The notes: generated by a model from the sequence alone, not told the origin. A stretch of DNA of 64,000 nt from Arthrobacter sp. B2a2-09 (GCF_027587375.1 NZ_JAMXIC010000004.1:248644-312643), one strand, 5' to 3'. Counted from the stretch's first letter, positions 9,271 to 20,847 are shown. A program made the numbers and translations.

Positions 9271-9441
9271 CAAATGTCTCCGGCTCTGTAGCTGATTTAC
9301 GCTGGCACTGCTTCGTTAGGCATGCGCTCTTAAGTAGCATCCGTACAAAGTGCGGGCCCTGTTGGCTAGTCTAATGACGCAAAAGCCACAGACCGCTGTA
9401 GAAACCCTACAATTTTCCGACTTCAAGTCGAGCATCGAGCA

Positions 9442-9461
9442 ATGTTACTCGCCAGTAACAT
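9442..9461. promoter_or_regulatory. Operator-like palindrome ATGTTACT-CGCC-AGTAACAT
   Basis: Perfect 8-bp arms with a 4-nt centre, immediately upstream of the -10 of the SDR gene and between two divergent lipid-related transcripts. The core GTTAC-N6-GTAAC recurs at 57614-57629 upstream of an esterase. Probably a TetR-family site; the regulator is not identified in the window. Confidence 0.6.
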
Positions 9462-9469
9462 AGTTGGGC

Positions 9470-9475
9470 TACAGT
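9470..9475 (+). promoter_or_regulatory. Putative leaderless -10 box of the SDR gene
   Basis: TACAGT six nt before the ATG at 9482, downstream of the 9442-9461 palindrome, which would cover the -35 region. Confidence 0.5.
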
Positions 9476-9481
9476 GTCCTC

Positions 9482-10381
9482 ATGACCTCGAGCAACGATG
9501 CTTCTGCAAGCCCTGTCCTTCCCTACCAGGCACGTGGATCACTAAAGGGCCGCACCATCCTGATGTCCGGCGGCAGCCGCGGCATCGGCTTGGCAATCGC
9601 CACCCGGGCTGCCCGCGACGGCGCCAATATCGTCATCATGGCCAAAACCGGAGAACCGCACCCGAAGCTGCAAGGAACGGTCTTCACGGCCGCTGAGCAA
9701 CTGGAAGCGGCCGGCGGCCAGGCGCTGCCGCTCGTGGGAGATGTCCGAAACGACGGCGACGTTGCCGCGGCGGTTGCCGCCGCCGTCGAGCGCTTTGGCG
9801 GAATCGACGTCGTGGTCAACAACGCCTCGGCGATAGATCTCTCCCGCACTGACGCGATTGACATGAAACGCTATGACCTCATGCAGGACATCAACGTCCG
9901 CGGCACCTTCCTGCTGTCCAAGCTCGCGCTTCCGGCCCTGCGGAAATCGAGCAACGCGCACATCCTGACTCTCTCTCCGCCGCTGAACCTCGACCCGAAG
10001 TGGGCCGGCATGCACTTGGCGTACACCATGGCCAAGTACGGCATGAGCCTCACCACGCTGGGTCTGGCCGAAGAACTCAAGAACGACGGCGTGGCGGTCA
10101 ACTCGCTGTGGCCCTGCACGCTTATCGATACCGCCGCCATCCGAAATATGCCTGGCGGGGAACAGATCGTCCAAGCCGCCAGAGGTTCGGAAATCATGGC
10201 CGATGCGGCCCACGCTGTCCTGACCGGGTCAAACCTGACCGCAGACTCAGGCGGTTCGACAAGCAATACGGGCAACTTCTACACGGACGAACAAGTGCTC
10301 AGGGCTGCGGGCGTTTCAGACTTCAGGCCCTACAGTCTGGGCGCACCCGAGGAGAAGCTGGTGGCGGATATCTTCCTCTAA
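9482..10381 (+). CDS. Short-chain dehydrogenase/reductase, HSDL2-like
   Basis: 299 aa. Rossmann motif SGGSRGIG near residue 30, NNAS at the central strand, and catalytic Tyr/Lys in AYTMAKYGMS. The segments SPPLNL and the Tyr-Lys region resemble the hydroxysteroid dehydrogenase-like 2 (HSDL2) subfamily, whose members are tied to fatty-acid metabolism. NAD(P)-dependent oxidoreductase; substrate unknown. It stands divergent from acyl-CoA carboxylase and just before the biotin ligase gene. ATG at 9482 (MTSSND) chosen over an upstream in-frame start because of the -10 box six nt away. Confidence 0.85.
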   Translation: MTSSNDASASPVLPYQARGSLKGRTILMSGGSRGIGLAIATRAARDGANIVIMAKTGEPHPKLQGTVFTAAEQLEAAGGQALPLVGDVRNDGDVAAAVAAAVERFGGIDVVVNNASAIDLSRTDAIDMKRYDLMQDINVRGTFLLSKLALPALRKSSNAHILTLSPPLNLDPKWAGMHLAYTMAKYGMSLTTLGLAEELKNDGVAVNSLWPCTLIDTAAIRNMPGGEQIVQAARGSEIMADAAHAVLTGSNLTADSGGSTSNTGNFYTDEQVLRAAGVSDFRPYSLGAPEEKLVADIFL

Positions 10382-10415
10382 GCGGACAACTTCTTCCGGG
10401 ACCAGCTTGGCTGGA

Positions 10416-10421
10416 TAGGAT
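10416..10421 (+). promoter_or_regulatory. Putative leaderless -10 box of birA
   Basis: TAGGAT, seven nt before the ATG at 10429. No good Shine-Dalgarno is present. Confidence 0.4.
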
Positions 10422-10428
10422 TCTGTCT

Positions 10429-11337
10429 ATGGATGTCGAACAGCCTGCCAGCAGCGAACCACGTGCCCCGCGCTCGGGCCTGGACCGTGATGCCCTGCTT
10501 CACCCCGACTTCCTCGCGGCCGCCGGTATTTCGCAATTGAAGATCGTGGAGACCACCGGCTCCACGAACGCTGATCTGCTGCGCGCCGTCACCACGGAGC
10601 CCAAGGAATGGGCCGACCTCGCAGTCCTCACCGCCGAGCACCAGACGGCGGCGCGGGGCCGGCTCGACCGTCACTGGGAATCTCCCGCACGTTCGGCGAT
10701 TTCCGTTTCGATCGTCCTGCGTCCCGTCAATTCCCAAGGGCTGCCCGTCCCGACCCAGAGCTACTCCTGGCTGTCCCTCCTGGGCGCGCTGGCCTTGCGC
10801 GAGACCCTCCTGGAAAGCGCCGGCCTGCCTGCCGAGATCAAGTGGCCCAACGATGTCCTCGTCCGAGGCAAGAAGATTGCCGGCATCCTGGCCCAGATGG
10901 GGCCGATGGGGGACGGATCGGTTCCGGCCGTGATCCTGGGTACCGGACTCAACGTGACGCTCAGCGAGGATGAATTGCCTGTCCCGACGGCCACCTCCCT
11001 CCTGCTCGAGGGCGCCACGACCACGGACCGCACCGTCCTCCTTCGGAACTACTTGTCGCGCTTCGCGGCGCTCTACCGCAGTTTCTGCAACGCCGACGGC
11101 GACCCTACAGCGGGATTGGCTGGCGGCTCCTCCCTGCACAAGCGGGTGGAAGCTGTCATGGTCACCCTGGGACGCGAAGTGAAGGCGCATTTACCCGGCG
11201 ACCACGAATTGGTGGGGCATGCGTCCAGGTTGGATGAGTATGGTTCCCTTCTGGTGGTGGACCATGGTGGCCGTGAGCACGTCGTGACCGCCGGCGACGT
11301 CGTCCATCTGAGGGCTACCGAAAGCGGTTATGCGTAA
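10429..11337 (+). CDS. birA: Biotin--[acetyl-CoA-carboxylase] ligase
   Basis: 302 aa. Contains the ligase signature ETTGSTNADL, the adenylate-binding ARGRLDRHWES loop (cf. GRGRxGRxW) and EIKWPNDVLVRGKKIAGIL. Group I type: no N-terminal DNA-binding domain precedes the catalytic core. It activates biotin as biotinyl-AMP and transfers it to the biotin carboxyl carrier of acyl-CoA carboxylases, two subunits of which are encoded ~1.2 kb upstream on the other strand. The 3' end overlaps the PH-domain gene by 8 bp. Confidence 0.92.
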   Translation: MDVEQPASSEPRAPRSGLDRDALLHPDFLAAAGISQLKIVETTGSTNADLLRAVTTEPKEWADLAVLTAEHQTAARGRLDRHWESPARSAISVSIVLRPVNSQGLPVPTQSYSWLSLLGALALRETLLESAGLPAEIKWPNDVLVRGKKIAGILAQMGPMGDGSVPAVILGTGLNVTLSEDELPVPTATSLLLEGATTTDRTVLLRNYLSRFAALYRSFCNADGDPTAGLAGGSSLHKRVEAVMVTLGREVKAHLPGDHELVGHASRLDEYGSLLVVDHGGREHVVTAGDVVHLRATESGYA

Positions 11338-11965
11338 AGAGCTCCTGCGTGGGGAGCAAGTCATCGTGATCACGCGGCAGCAGCCCAGGATGCTCTTTGG
11401 TCCCGTCCTGGCATTCATACTGGTCCCCGCTGCGGCGGCGTTCGCCTGTGCATGGATAGTCAAGGGCGGACCAGGCAAGTTGCTTCCGGTCATCACGAGC
11501 GACTGGACCCAATGGTTGGTGACCGCGTGCCTGGCCATAGTGGCACTCGTGCTGCTCGGCTACAGCCTCCCGCGATTCATCCGCTGGCGTGGCATACGGT
11601 ACATCCTGACAAACGGACGGATAGTTGCCCGTTTCGGAATGCTTCGCCGGGGCGACTGGCAGGTTCCGCTGGCCGCGGTGCGCAGCGTGGGGATCAAACA
11701 ATCGCTGCTCCAACGGATATTGCGCTCCGGGAATATATCCTTGGATACCGGGCACCCCGGCGAGGCCGTTCTCGCGGACGTTCCGGAGGTCGGCAAGTTT
11801 CGAAGTTTCATCCTGGATGCCATGGCCGAGCTTCCGACGAGTGCCGGGTTCGGCCCCGGGACTGTGACGGATACCGGCGATTATGGCCATTTTGCCGGGC
11901 CGGTTGACTACCCGGATGCCGCGTTGCCCTGGGATATGAGAGAAGGTGGAAGAGATGAGCGTTGA
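11330..11965 (+). CDS. PH-domain (bPH2/YdbS-like) membrane protein
   Basis: 211 aa. Two hydrophobic segments (about residues 23-45 and 62-80) are followed by the bacterial PH-like domain, with YILTNGRIVARFGMLRRGDWQVPLAAVRSVGI and the ISLDTGHPG turn. The acidic/aromatic C-tail is specific to this protein. The biochemical role of bPH2 proteins is not known. The ATG overlaps birA by 8 bp and the 3' end overlaps the cyclase start, so the four genes birA-PH-cyclase-PP2C are read as one tightly coupled unit. Confidence 0.82.
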   Translation: MRKELLRGEQVIVITRQQPRMLFGPVLAFILVPAAAAFACAWIVKGGPGKLLPVITSDWTQWLVTACLAIVALVLLGYSLPRFIRWRGIRYILTNGRIVARFGMLRRGDWQVPLAAVRSVGIKQSLLQRILRSGNISLDTGHPGEAVLADVPEVGKFRSFILDAMAELPTSAGFGPGTVTDTGDYGHFAGPVDYPDAALPWDMREGGRDER

Positions 11966-13118
11966 CGAGCAGGAGCCTGAGTACATGGACCACGAGCCCG
12001 ACGCCGTGCCCGAACCTTCCGTAGACCAAGCACCAACGGGGGTCCTCCCCGTCGTGTCCCCGCCAACCGGTGCCCTGTCAGCAGAACGGCTTGCCATCAA
12101 GGCCCTGGAAACGAGGCTCCTTGGCGGGGAACGCAAGCTCCGGCGACGCGAAGTGGCGGCGGGCGCAGGCGTCTCGCTGTTGTCAGCCCGCAAGCTATGG
12201 CGGGCGCTGGGTTTTCCCAACTTCGGCGACCAGGACGTGGCGTTCACCGAGCGCGACCTTGGGGCGCTTTCCACCATCCTTGACCTTGTCCGCGCCGGAA
12301 AGCTCACCGAGGAAGCTGCCATTTCCGTGACGCGCGCCATCGGCCAGATGACCGACCGCATGGTGGTGTGGCAAGTCGAGGCACTGATCGAAGACATGGT
12401 GGTGCAGCAGGGCATTCCCGATGCCGTTGCCCGCAAACAATTGGTCAACGAACTGCCCAACCTCGTGGATGCCATGGAAGAGATCCTGCTGTACTCGTGG
12501 CGCCGCCAGATGAACGCCGGCGTTCAGCGCCTGGCCGTCCGTGCCGAGGCCGGTTTGCAGGCCAGCGAGGCCGGCCGCGAAGGCGACGAAGACGATGCCC
12601 CGTTGCCCTTGGCGCGCGCCGTGGGCTTTGCCGACCTCGTCTCCTACACGAGCTTGTCGCGCCGCATGAACGAGAAAACCCTGGCCCAGTTGGTCCAGCG
12701 CTTCGAGAACAAGTGCGCGGAGATCATCTCCATCGGCGGCGGACGCCTGGTCAAGACCGTCGGCGACGAAGTCCTCTACATCGCCGAGACGCCGGCCGCG
12801 GGTGCTGAGATCTCCTTGGCGCTCGCCCAAGCCTTCACTGAAGACGAAATCCTGCCAGAAGCCCGGGTGGCCATGGTCTGGGGACGCATCCTTTCCCGTC
12901 TCGGCGATATTTACGGCCCTACCGTCAACTTGGCGGCCCGCCTTACGGCCTTGGCTGAACCCGGCACGGTCCTGGTGGACGAGATGACGGCAGCAGCGCT
13001 GGGCCAGGACGAACGCTTCGTCTTGGTTCCGCAGACGGCCGAGAACGTTCGTGGCTTCGGCGAAATCCTCCCCGTCCGGCTTGCCCGCGGCCTTGGTAAG
13101 GGACTGGTTCTCGACTGA
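11955..13118 (+). CDS. Class III adenylate cyclase, Rv1264-like
   Basis: 387 aa. An N-terminal regulatory domain (about residues 40-200, including the LAIKALETRLLGGERKLRRR region) resembles the pH-sensing autoinhibitory domain of mycobacterial Rv1264, followed by a class III catalytic domain. Metal-binding Asp227 (GFADLVSYT) and Asp271 (TVGDEVLY), substrate Lys267 and transition-state Asn325/Arg329 (VNLAARL) are all present, so it should be an active homodimeric cytosolic cyclase making cAMP from ATP. ATG at 11955 chosen over the GTG at 11946. It overlaps the PH gene upstream and the phosphatase downstream (TGATG). Confidence 0.92.
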   Translation: MSVDEQEPEYMDHEPDAVPEPSVDQAPTGVLPVVSPPTGALSAERLAIKALETRLLGGERKLRRREVAAGAGVSLLSARKLWRALGFPNFGDQDVAFTERDLGALSTILDLVRAGKLTEEAAISVTRAIGQMTDRMVVWQVEALIEDMVVQQGIPDAVARKQLVNELPNLVDAMEEILLYSWRRQMNAGVQRLAVRAEAGLQASEAGREGDEDDAPLPLARAVGFADLVSYTSLSRRMNEKTLAQLVQRFENKCAEIISIGGGRLVKTVGDEVLYIAETPAAGAEISLALAQAFTEDEILPEARVAMVWGRILSRLGDIYGPTVNLAARLTALAEPGTVLVDEMTAAALGQDERFVLVPQTAENVRGFGEILPVRLARGLGKGLVLD

Positions 13119-13915
13119 TGAATACACAGTCCGCAGCGACCGCCCCTGAGCCGGGATTCACGTTGAGCTATGGCTACGGGACGGACCGTGGGCTCAGCCG
13201 CGAACTCAACGAAGATTCGCTCATTGCAGTGGATCCGGTCTTCGCGGTGGCTGACGGTATGGGCGGGCATGAGGCAGGCGAGATTGCCAGCGCGTTGTGC
13301 GTACGTACCCTTGGCAGCATGCCGCAATTGGCGGCGGGCGTGCGGTCGGCGACCGCCGTTGGCTTGCAAAAGTGCATCCTTGCCGCCGACTCCCAGATCC
13401 GGAGCGCCACGGGTGGCCGCGCCGGAACCACGCTGTCCGGCGTCGTCGTCGCAGAGCACATGGGCGTCCCGTATTGGCTGGTCATGAACATCGGTGATTC
13501 GCGGACGTATCGCTTGAGCGCCGGCGATCTCAGGCAGATCAGCGTGGACCATTCGGAAGTCCAGGAACTCGTGGACGCCGGCAGCATCACCCGTGAAGAG
13601 GCCACGGTGCATCCGCGCCGCCATGTGGTGACCCGGGCACTCGGCACCGGCGGCGAAAACGAAGCGGACTTCTGGTTGCTGCCCATCCAGGAAGGAGACC
13701 GGATACTGATCTGCTCGGACGGACTCACGGGTGAGCTGAGCGACGAGCACATGTTCCGGATCCTGTGCACCGTGGAGAAGCCCCAGGACGCGGTGGATGC
13801 CCTCATCCAGGAGGCGTTGCTGAGTGGTGGACGGGACAACGTCACCGCGATTGTGGTGGATGCCAGGATCGCGCAAAACGACGCCGAAGAGGCCGGTACC
13901 CGCTCCTCCCAATAG
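13118..13915 (+). CDS. PP2C-family Ser/Thr protein phosphatase
   Basis: 265 aa, single PPM/PP2C catalytic domain without a membrane anchor (unlike PstP). Metal ligands sit in ELNEDS (Asp33), VADGMGG (Asp46), SDGLTG (Asp201) and GGRDNVTAIVV (Asp240). The NIGDSR strand (126-128) is intact. It should dephosphorylate Ser/Thr-phosphorylated proteins with Mn2+/Mg2+. The ATG shares its first base with the TGA of the cyclase gene, so the cAMP enzyme and the phosphatase are made from one message. Confidence 0.92.
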   Translation: MNTQSAATAPEPGFTLSYGYGTDRGLSRELNEDSLIAVDPVFAVADGMGGHEAGEIASALCVRTLGSMPQLAAGVRSATAVGLQKCILAADSQIRSATGGRAGTTLSGVVVAEHMGVPYWLVMNIGDSRTYRLSAGDLRQISVDHSEVQELVDAGSITREEATVHPRRHVVTRALGTGGENEADFWLLPIQEGDRILICSDGLTGELSDEHMFRILCTVEKPQDAVDALIQEALLSGGRDNVTAIVVDARIAQNDAEEAGTRSSQ

Positions 13916-14019
13916 CGTTTTTGGGGAACGGGATTTGCGACACGCCCGGACTTTGTAGGAAGATTCCGGTCAATACCACCCCAACTCCGGGCGGCCCGTG
14001 CCGTCCTGCAGAGGTAAAC

Positions 14020-14640
14020 ATGACCCAACGCTCCTCCGTGCGCTCTGGCGGCGCGACCCGTGCCGCTGTTCGACGCCCGTTCTCAGTTGTCCTCGCGGGC
14101 ATTGCCATGGCTGTGGCGATGTGCGCTTTCCCGCTGCTTTCGGCCCACGCCGAGACCGTCGTGGCCCCTCAGAATAGCCAATCGACCACTGCCCCGATCC
14201 CGTCCCCGGCCCCAGCACCGGTATCACCTGAGCCGACCCAGCCGATAGTGGTGGATCCCGCGCCCTCCAAGCCACCCGTCGTCGTGCCCGTTCAACCCGC
14301 CCCGGTGGCGCCCGCACCTGCAGCGCCCACGCCGGCCCCCATGACACAGGTGACCGTGGAACCGGAACCGAGCGTGGCGCCGTCGGAGGCTCCTGAGGCC
14401 TCCAGCCCGGCGACTCCGTCGGACAGCCCGACGACGAGCAGCGCCTCGCCGTCGGCGTCGTCCAATTGGAATACCCCCATCCAGGACGGGCTCAAGGCCA
14501 CCCAGGCCGCCGCGGTGAGCGATGCCAAGGGGCCCGGTTCCGACATGTTCGCCGTGATTGCCATCATGGGCGGCGTGCTTTTGGTGGCGGCCGGCGGCAT
14601 TGCCTTCGCATTGTGGAGCCGCCACCGCTTCTCGCACTGA
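14020..14640 (+). CDS. Secreted Pro/Ser/Ala-rich protein with C-terminal membrane anchor
   Basis: 206 aa. An Arg-rich N-terminus and hydrophobic stretch ending SAHAE form a signal peptide. The middle (~residues 45-150) is low-complexity Pro/Ala/Val then Ser/Thr/Pro/Glu. A single C-terminal membrane helix (MFAVIAIMGGVLLVAAGGIAF) is followed by a short basic tail, RHRFSH. No LPxTG-type sorting signal is seen. The layout suggests a wall-spanning stalk of unknown role. AGAGG is correctly spaced before the ATG. Confidence 0.75.
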   Translation: MTQRSSVRSGGATRAAVRRPFSVVLAGIAMAVAMCAFPLLSAHAETVVAPQNSQSTTAPIPSPAPAPVSPEPTQPIVVDPAPSKPPVVVPVQPAPVAPAPAAPTPAPMTQVTVEPEPSVAPSEAPEASSPATPSDSPTTSSASPSASSNWNTPIQDGLKATQAAAVSDAKGPGSDMFAVIAIMGGVLLVAAGGIAFALWSRHRFSH

Positions 14641-17817
<3,177 letters not shown>

Positions 17818-17834
17818 GATCGCGGGGTTTTCCC

Positions 17835-17855
17835 GACGGCGGCCCGGCCGCCGTC
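17835..17855. terminator. Hairpin between convergent IMPase and monooxygenase genes
   Basis: Perfect inverted repeat GACGGCGGC (17835-17843) / GCCGCCGTC (17847-17855), placed between the stop of the plus-strand IMPase gene (17817) and the stop of the minus-strand monooxygenase gene (17891); likely bidirectional. Confidence 0.6.
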
Positions 17856-17890
17856 GTGCGCTTCCGGCCCGGCCCCGGCGAGCTAGCGCA

Positions 17891-19240
17891 TCAGACCCCG
17901 GCGAGCGACCCAGTTATCGAGAAGCGGTTGGCGGGGCGCTCCAAGCCGTAGTGGTCCCGCAGCGTGCTGCCGGTGTATTCGCTGCGGAACAGTCCCCGTT
18001 GCCGCAGCACCGGCACCACCTGGTCAACGAAGGTTTCGAGACCTGACGGTAGAACGGCCGGCATGATGTTGAAGCCATCGGCCGCGCCGCTTTCGAACCA
18101 CAGCTGGATCGCATCGGCCACTTGCTCCGGGGTTCCCGCGAAAGTCAGGTGGCCGCGGCCGCCTCCCAGCCTGCCGATCAGCTGGCGTACCGTGAGTTTC
18201 TCCCGGCGGGCAAGCTCCACAATGAGGGTGTATCGGCTCTTCGCTCCTTCGATCGAGTCCTCGTCTGGGAGATCCGCGGGAAGCTGGCGGTCCAACGGCA
18301 GGTCTTCAGGCTTCACGCGGAGCGTCTTGGCTAGCTCGGCCCTCGCGTATTCGGGCCGGATCAGCTCATCCAGTTCACGTTCCAGGCGCAGCGCTTCGGA
18401 TTGCGTGGAGGCGATCACCGGGACAATTCCCGGCAGGATCTTGATGCTCTCTGCCGGCCGGCCGAGGGCGACGGTCCGAGCCTTCAGGTCTCCATAGAAC
18501 GCCCGGGCATCTTCCAGGGTTTGCTGGGCTGTGAAAACGGCCTCGGCGTACCTGGCGGCCAGGCCCTTGCCGTTCTCGGAGGAGCCCGCCTGGACGATCA
18601 AGGGATGGCCTTGGGGAGAACGCGGCACATTGAGCGGTCCGCGGACACGGAAGTGCTTGCCCACGTGGTTGATGGGCCGGACCTTGGCTGAGTCTGCCCA
18701 GACGCCGGCTTCCTTGTCGGCAAGGACGGCGTCGTCCTCCCAGCTGTCCCAGAGCTTGGCCGCCACCTCCAGGAATTCGGCTGCCCGTTCATAGCGGGTG
18801 GCGTGGGCTGGCTGATCGGCTATACCGAAGTTCCGCGCTGCTTCCGGTCCGGCTGTGGTCACCACGTTCCAACCAGCCCTACCGCCACTGACGAAGTCCA
18901 CCGAAGCGAAGCGCCGGGCCAGGTTGAAGGGATCGTTGTACGTGGTGGACGCTGTGGCGATGAGGCCGATCTTTTCGGTGGCAGCCGCAATTGCGGTGAG
19001 CAGCACCGTCGGTTCCAGCTTGCCCGAGGGACGGCGTCCGACGTCGCCGAAGATCACGGGGGAGTCGGCGAAGAAGATGGAGTCGAACGTGCCACGCTCG
19101 GCGATTTGTGCGAGGTTTTGGTAGTGCCGGATGTCGGTGCTGGCGCGCGGGTTGCTTTCCGGTAGCCGCCAGGAAGCCTCGTGATGGCCGGTGCTCATGA
19201 GGAATGCGTTCAAGTGTAGTGTGCGTTGTTGCGGGCTCAT
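17891..19240 (-). CDS. LLM-class flavin-dependent monooxygenase (NtaA/SnaA/DszA type)
   Basis: 449 aa, TIM-barrel bacterial luciferase-like protein. Family features are the N-terminal HLNAFLMSTGHHEASWRLP, FFADSPVIFG, TASTTYNDPFNLARRFASVDFVSGGRAGWNVVTT and PQGHPLIVQAGSSENGK. Relatives use FMNH2 from a partner reductase to oxidise aminopolycarboxylates, thioethers or dibenzothiophene sulfone; the substrate here is not known and no reductase gene is adjacent. ATG at 19240 chosen because AAAGGA is 8 nt upstream; a longer start adds 11 weak residues. Confidence 0.9.
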   Translation of the reverse strand: MSPQQRTLHLNAFLMSTGHHEASWRLPESNPRASTDIRHYQNLAQIAERGTFDSIFFADSPVIFGDVGRRPSGKLEPTVLLTAIAAATEKIGLIATASTTYNDPFNLARRFASVDFVSGGRAGWNVVTTAGPEAARNFGIADQPAHATRYERAAEFLEVAAKLWDSWEDDAVLADKEAGVWADSAKVRPINHVGKHFRVRGPLNVPRSPQGHPLIVQAGSSENGKGLAARYAEAVFTAQQTLEDARAFYGDLKARTVALGRPAESIKILPGIVPVIASTQSEALRLERELDELIRPEYARAELAKTLRVKPEDLPLDRQLPADLPDEDSIEGAKSRYTLIVELARREKLTVRQLIGRLGGGRGHLTFAGTPEQVADAIQLWFESGAADGFNIMPAVLPSGLETFVDQVVPVLRQRGLFRSEYTGSTLRDHYGLERPANRFSITGSLAGV

Positions 19241-19398
19241 GCTGGGGTCCTTTCGTGGTGTCCTGCTCGCCAATCAACCACGCCACAACCGCCCCGCGCC
19301 AGCATCGCGAAACCTTTCCGCAACAGCAGGAAACCGCGCTTCACAGCCCGAAACCAGACTCAATCTGGCGCCACGCGAAGCAATGTTTGAGCGGTCCC

Positions 19399-19733
19399 GA
19401 CGCTCGCTCACATATGTGGGGTATTTCCTCAACGCTCGCTCACATGTATCTGAGCGAGCGTCGGGGGATTGGGGTGCGTATCTGAGCGAGCGTCGGGGGA
19501 TTGGGGTGCATATCTGAGCGAGCATCGGGGGATTGGGGTGCGTATCTGAGCGAGCGTCGGGGGATTGGGGTGCGTATCTGAGCGAGCATCGGGGGTGCGG
19601 CGCCGCTAAGATGCCCGCCGCCGTCGTACTACCTGACGCTCGCTCACATATGTGGGGTATTTCCTCAACGCTCGCTCACATGTATCTGAGCGAGCGTCGG
19701 GGGATTGGGGTGCATATCTGAGCGAGCGTGCGG
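19399..19733. repeat. GAGCGAGCG tandem and inverted repeat array
   Basis: The 568-bp space between the monooxygenase start and the next gene is filled by repeats. A 32-bp unit beginning TATCTGAGCGAGCGTCGGG occurs at 19447, 19479, 19511 and 19543, truncated at 19575, again at 19683 and truncated at 19715. A 48-bp block holding the complementary GACGCTCGCTCA precedes each run (19399-19446 and 19635-19682, identical). The whole is therefore a duplicated composite, the first with four full units and the second with one. Small reading frames here are repeat artefacts. Confidence 0.92.
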
Positions 19734-19796
19734 CCCCGGGGTGATAGTTCGGTCACGGAAACGCCGCTTTGGCACCCGCGGCACCGCGGACCCGAC

Positions 19797-19802
19797 TACC
19801 AT
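19797..19802 (+). promoter_or_regulatory. Putative leaderless -10 box of the GNAT gene
   Basis: TACCAT, six nt before the GTG at 19809; fits TANNNT. Confidence 0.45.
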
Positions 19803-19808
19803 GGATCA

Positions 19809-20321
19809 GTGCATTCGCAGATTAGCGTCCGTCCCGCCCTGCCCGAAGACTACGACGCCGTAGCCCGTATCACGATGGCGTCCTACGTGACCGCTGGCTA
19901 CTATGGCAGCCCGGACCATCCGTACCTGGAGAAGCTGCGCGATGTGGCAGGCCGCGCCCGGTATGCCGACGTTTTCGTCGCCGAGCGCGATGGCCAGGTT
20001 ATCGGCTCCGTCACGTCAGCCAAGGCCGGAGGCGGCTTTTCGGATATTGGCCTTCCGGACGAACTCGAAATGCGCACTTTGGTAGTTGATCCGGAAGTTC
20101 AGCGCTCGGGTGCGGGCCGGGCACTTGTGCAGGCGGTAGTCGACCAAGCCCGCTCGATGGATGGCATCAACGCTGTTTCCCTCACCACAGGCGCCACGTG
20201 GGAAAGCGCCAATGCCCTCTACGCCAAGACCGGTTTCGAGCGTGAGCCCGAGCGCGATTGGTTCGTACCCGGGACCGACATAAAGCTGTTCGTTTACCGG
20301 CAGGATGTCCGCCAGCCATAA
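19809..20321 (+). CDS. GNAT-family N-acetyltransferase
   Basis: 170 aa. N-terminal VRPALPEDYDAVARI and the acetyl-CoA-binding motif LVVDPEVQRSGAGRALV identify the fold; the C-terminal ANALYAKTGFERE is also typical. Transfers acetyl from acetyl-CoA to an unknown amine. Starts upstream of the GTG at 19809 would read into the repeat array; the GTG is six nt after a -10 box, so a leaderless mRNA is likely. Confidence 0.85.
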   Translation: MHSQISVRPALPEDYDAVARITMASYVTAGYYGSPDHPYLEKLRDVAGRARYADVFVAERDGQVIGSVTSAKAGGGFSDIGLPDELEMRTLVVDPEVQRSGAGRALVQAVVDQARSMDGINAVSLTTGATWESANALYAKTGFEREPERDWFVPGTDIKLFVYRQDVRQP

Positions 20322-20378
20322 AGTTTCCTCGTAAACCCCGGCCAACGGGCCGGGTGCGGAAACTGAGAAAGGCGCGGC

Positions 20379-20771
20379 ATGCGCAAGACATTCGGCACGG
20401 GCTCGGTCTGGGAACAGACCCTTGGATACTCCCGTGCGGTCCAGGTGGACAACACTCTCTTCATTTCGGCCACGGCGGCGTCCGGAACCGTTGATGGCAA
20501 GAACGCGATCGTCGGCGACGACTTCTACTCGCAGACCAAATACATCCTCGAAAAGCTGGGTGCAGTCCTGGCCGACGCCGGATTCGCCTACGAGGACGTC
20601 GTGCAGTCCAAGCTCTACCTGACCGACATCAGCAAGTGGGAAGACGCCGGCCGCGCGCACGGCGAAGTCTTCGGCGAGATCCGTCCCACCCTTGCCCTGG
20701 TCCACGTACTGCCGTTCCTCGACCCGGAAATGCTGGTCGAAATCGAACTGGTAGCCCAGAAGAGCGCCTAG
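20379..20771 (+). CDS. RidA/YjgF-like protein lacking the usual catalytic Arg
   Basis: 130 aa, full-length Rid-family fold (VDNTLFISATAAS, FYSQTKYILEKLGAVLADAGF, VVQSKLYLTDISKW). Canonical RidA enamine/imine deaminases carry Arg in an ARSxVEV-like segment; here the aligned piece reads RPTLALVHV, so that Arg appears to be Leu105. It is probably one of the Rid subfamilies of unknown function. GAGAAAGG precedes the ATG. Followed by a family A palindrome, convergent with the response regulator gene. Confidence 0.85.
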   Translation: MRKTFGTGSVWEQTLGYSRAVQVDNTLFISATAASGTVDGKNAIVGDDFYSQTKYILEKLGAVLADAGFAYEDVVQSKLYLTDISKWEDAGRAHGEVFGEIRPTLALVHVLPFLDPEMLVEIELVAQKSA

Positions 20772-20775
20772 CTAT

Positions 20776-20842
20776 CCCAACTGACTCGCAGTAGATGTCG
20801 TTTTGACGCCTCATAACGGCATCTACTGCGAGTCAGTTGGGT
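20776..20842. repeat. Palindrome family A, copy 3 (between convergent genes)
   Basis: 31-bp arms (20776-20806 and 20811-20841) with two mismatches and loop CGCC; outer end CCCAACTGACTCGCA. It occupies almost the entire gap between the ridA-like gene and the CitB-type regulator, suggesting a bidirectional terminator. Confidence 0.92.
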
Positions 20843-20847
20843 GGGGC

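Noticed and set aside
11315..12475. A 386-codon minus-strand frame opposite the PH and cyclase genes
   Set aside because: Antisense to overlapping genes with intact catalytic motifs; no recognisable domain.
19447..19574. Possible CRISPR array
   Set aside because: The 32-bp units are directly contiguous with no unique spacers, and no cas genes are nearby.
19191..19721. Several short frames in the 19.2-19.7 kb gap
   Set aside because: They are translations of the 32-bp and 48-bp repeats and repeat the same peptide; no independent coding signal.
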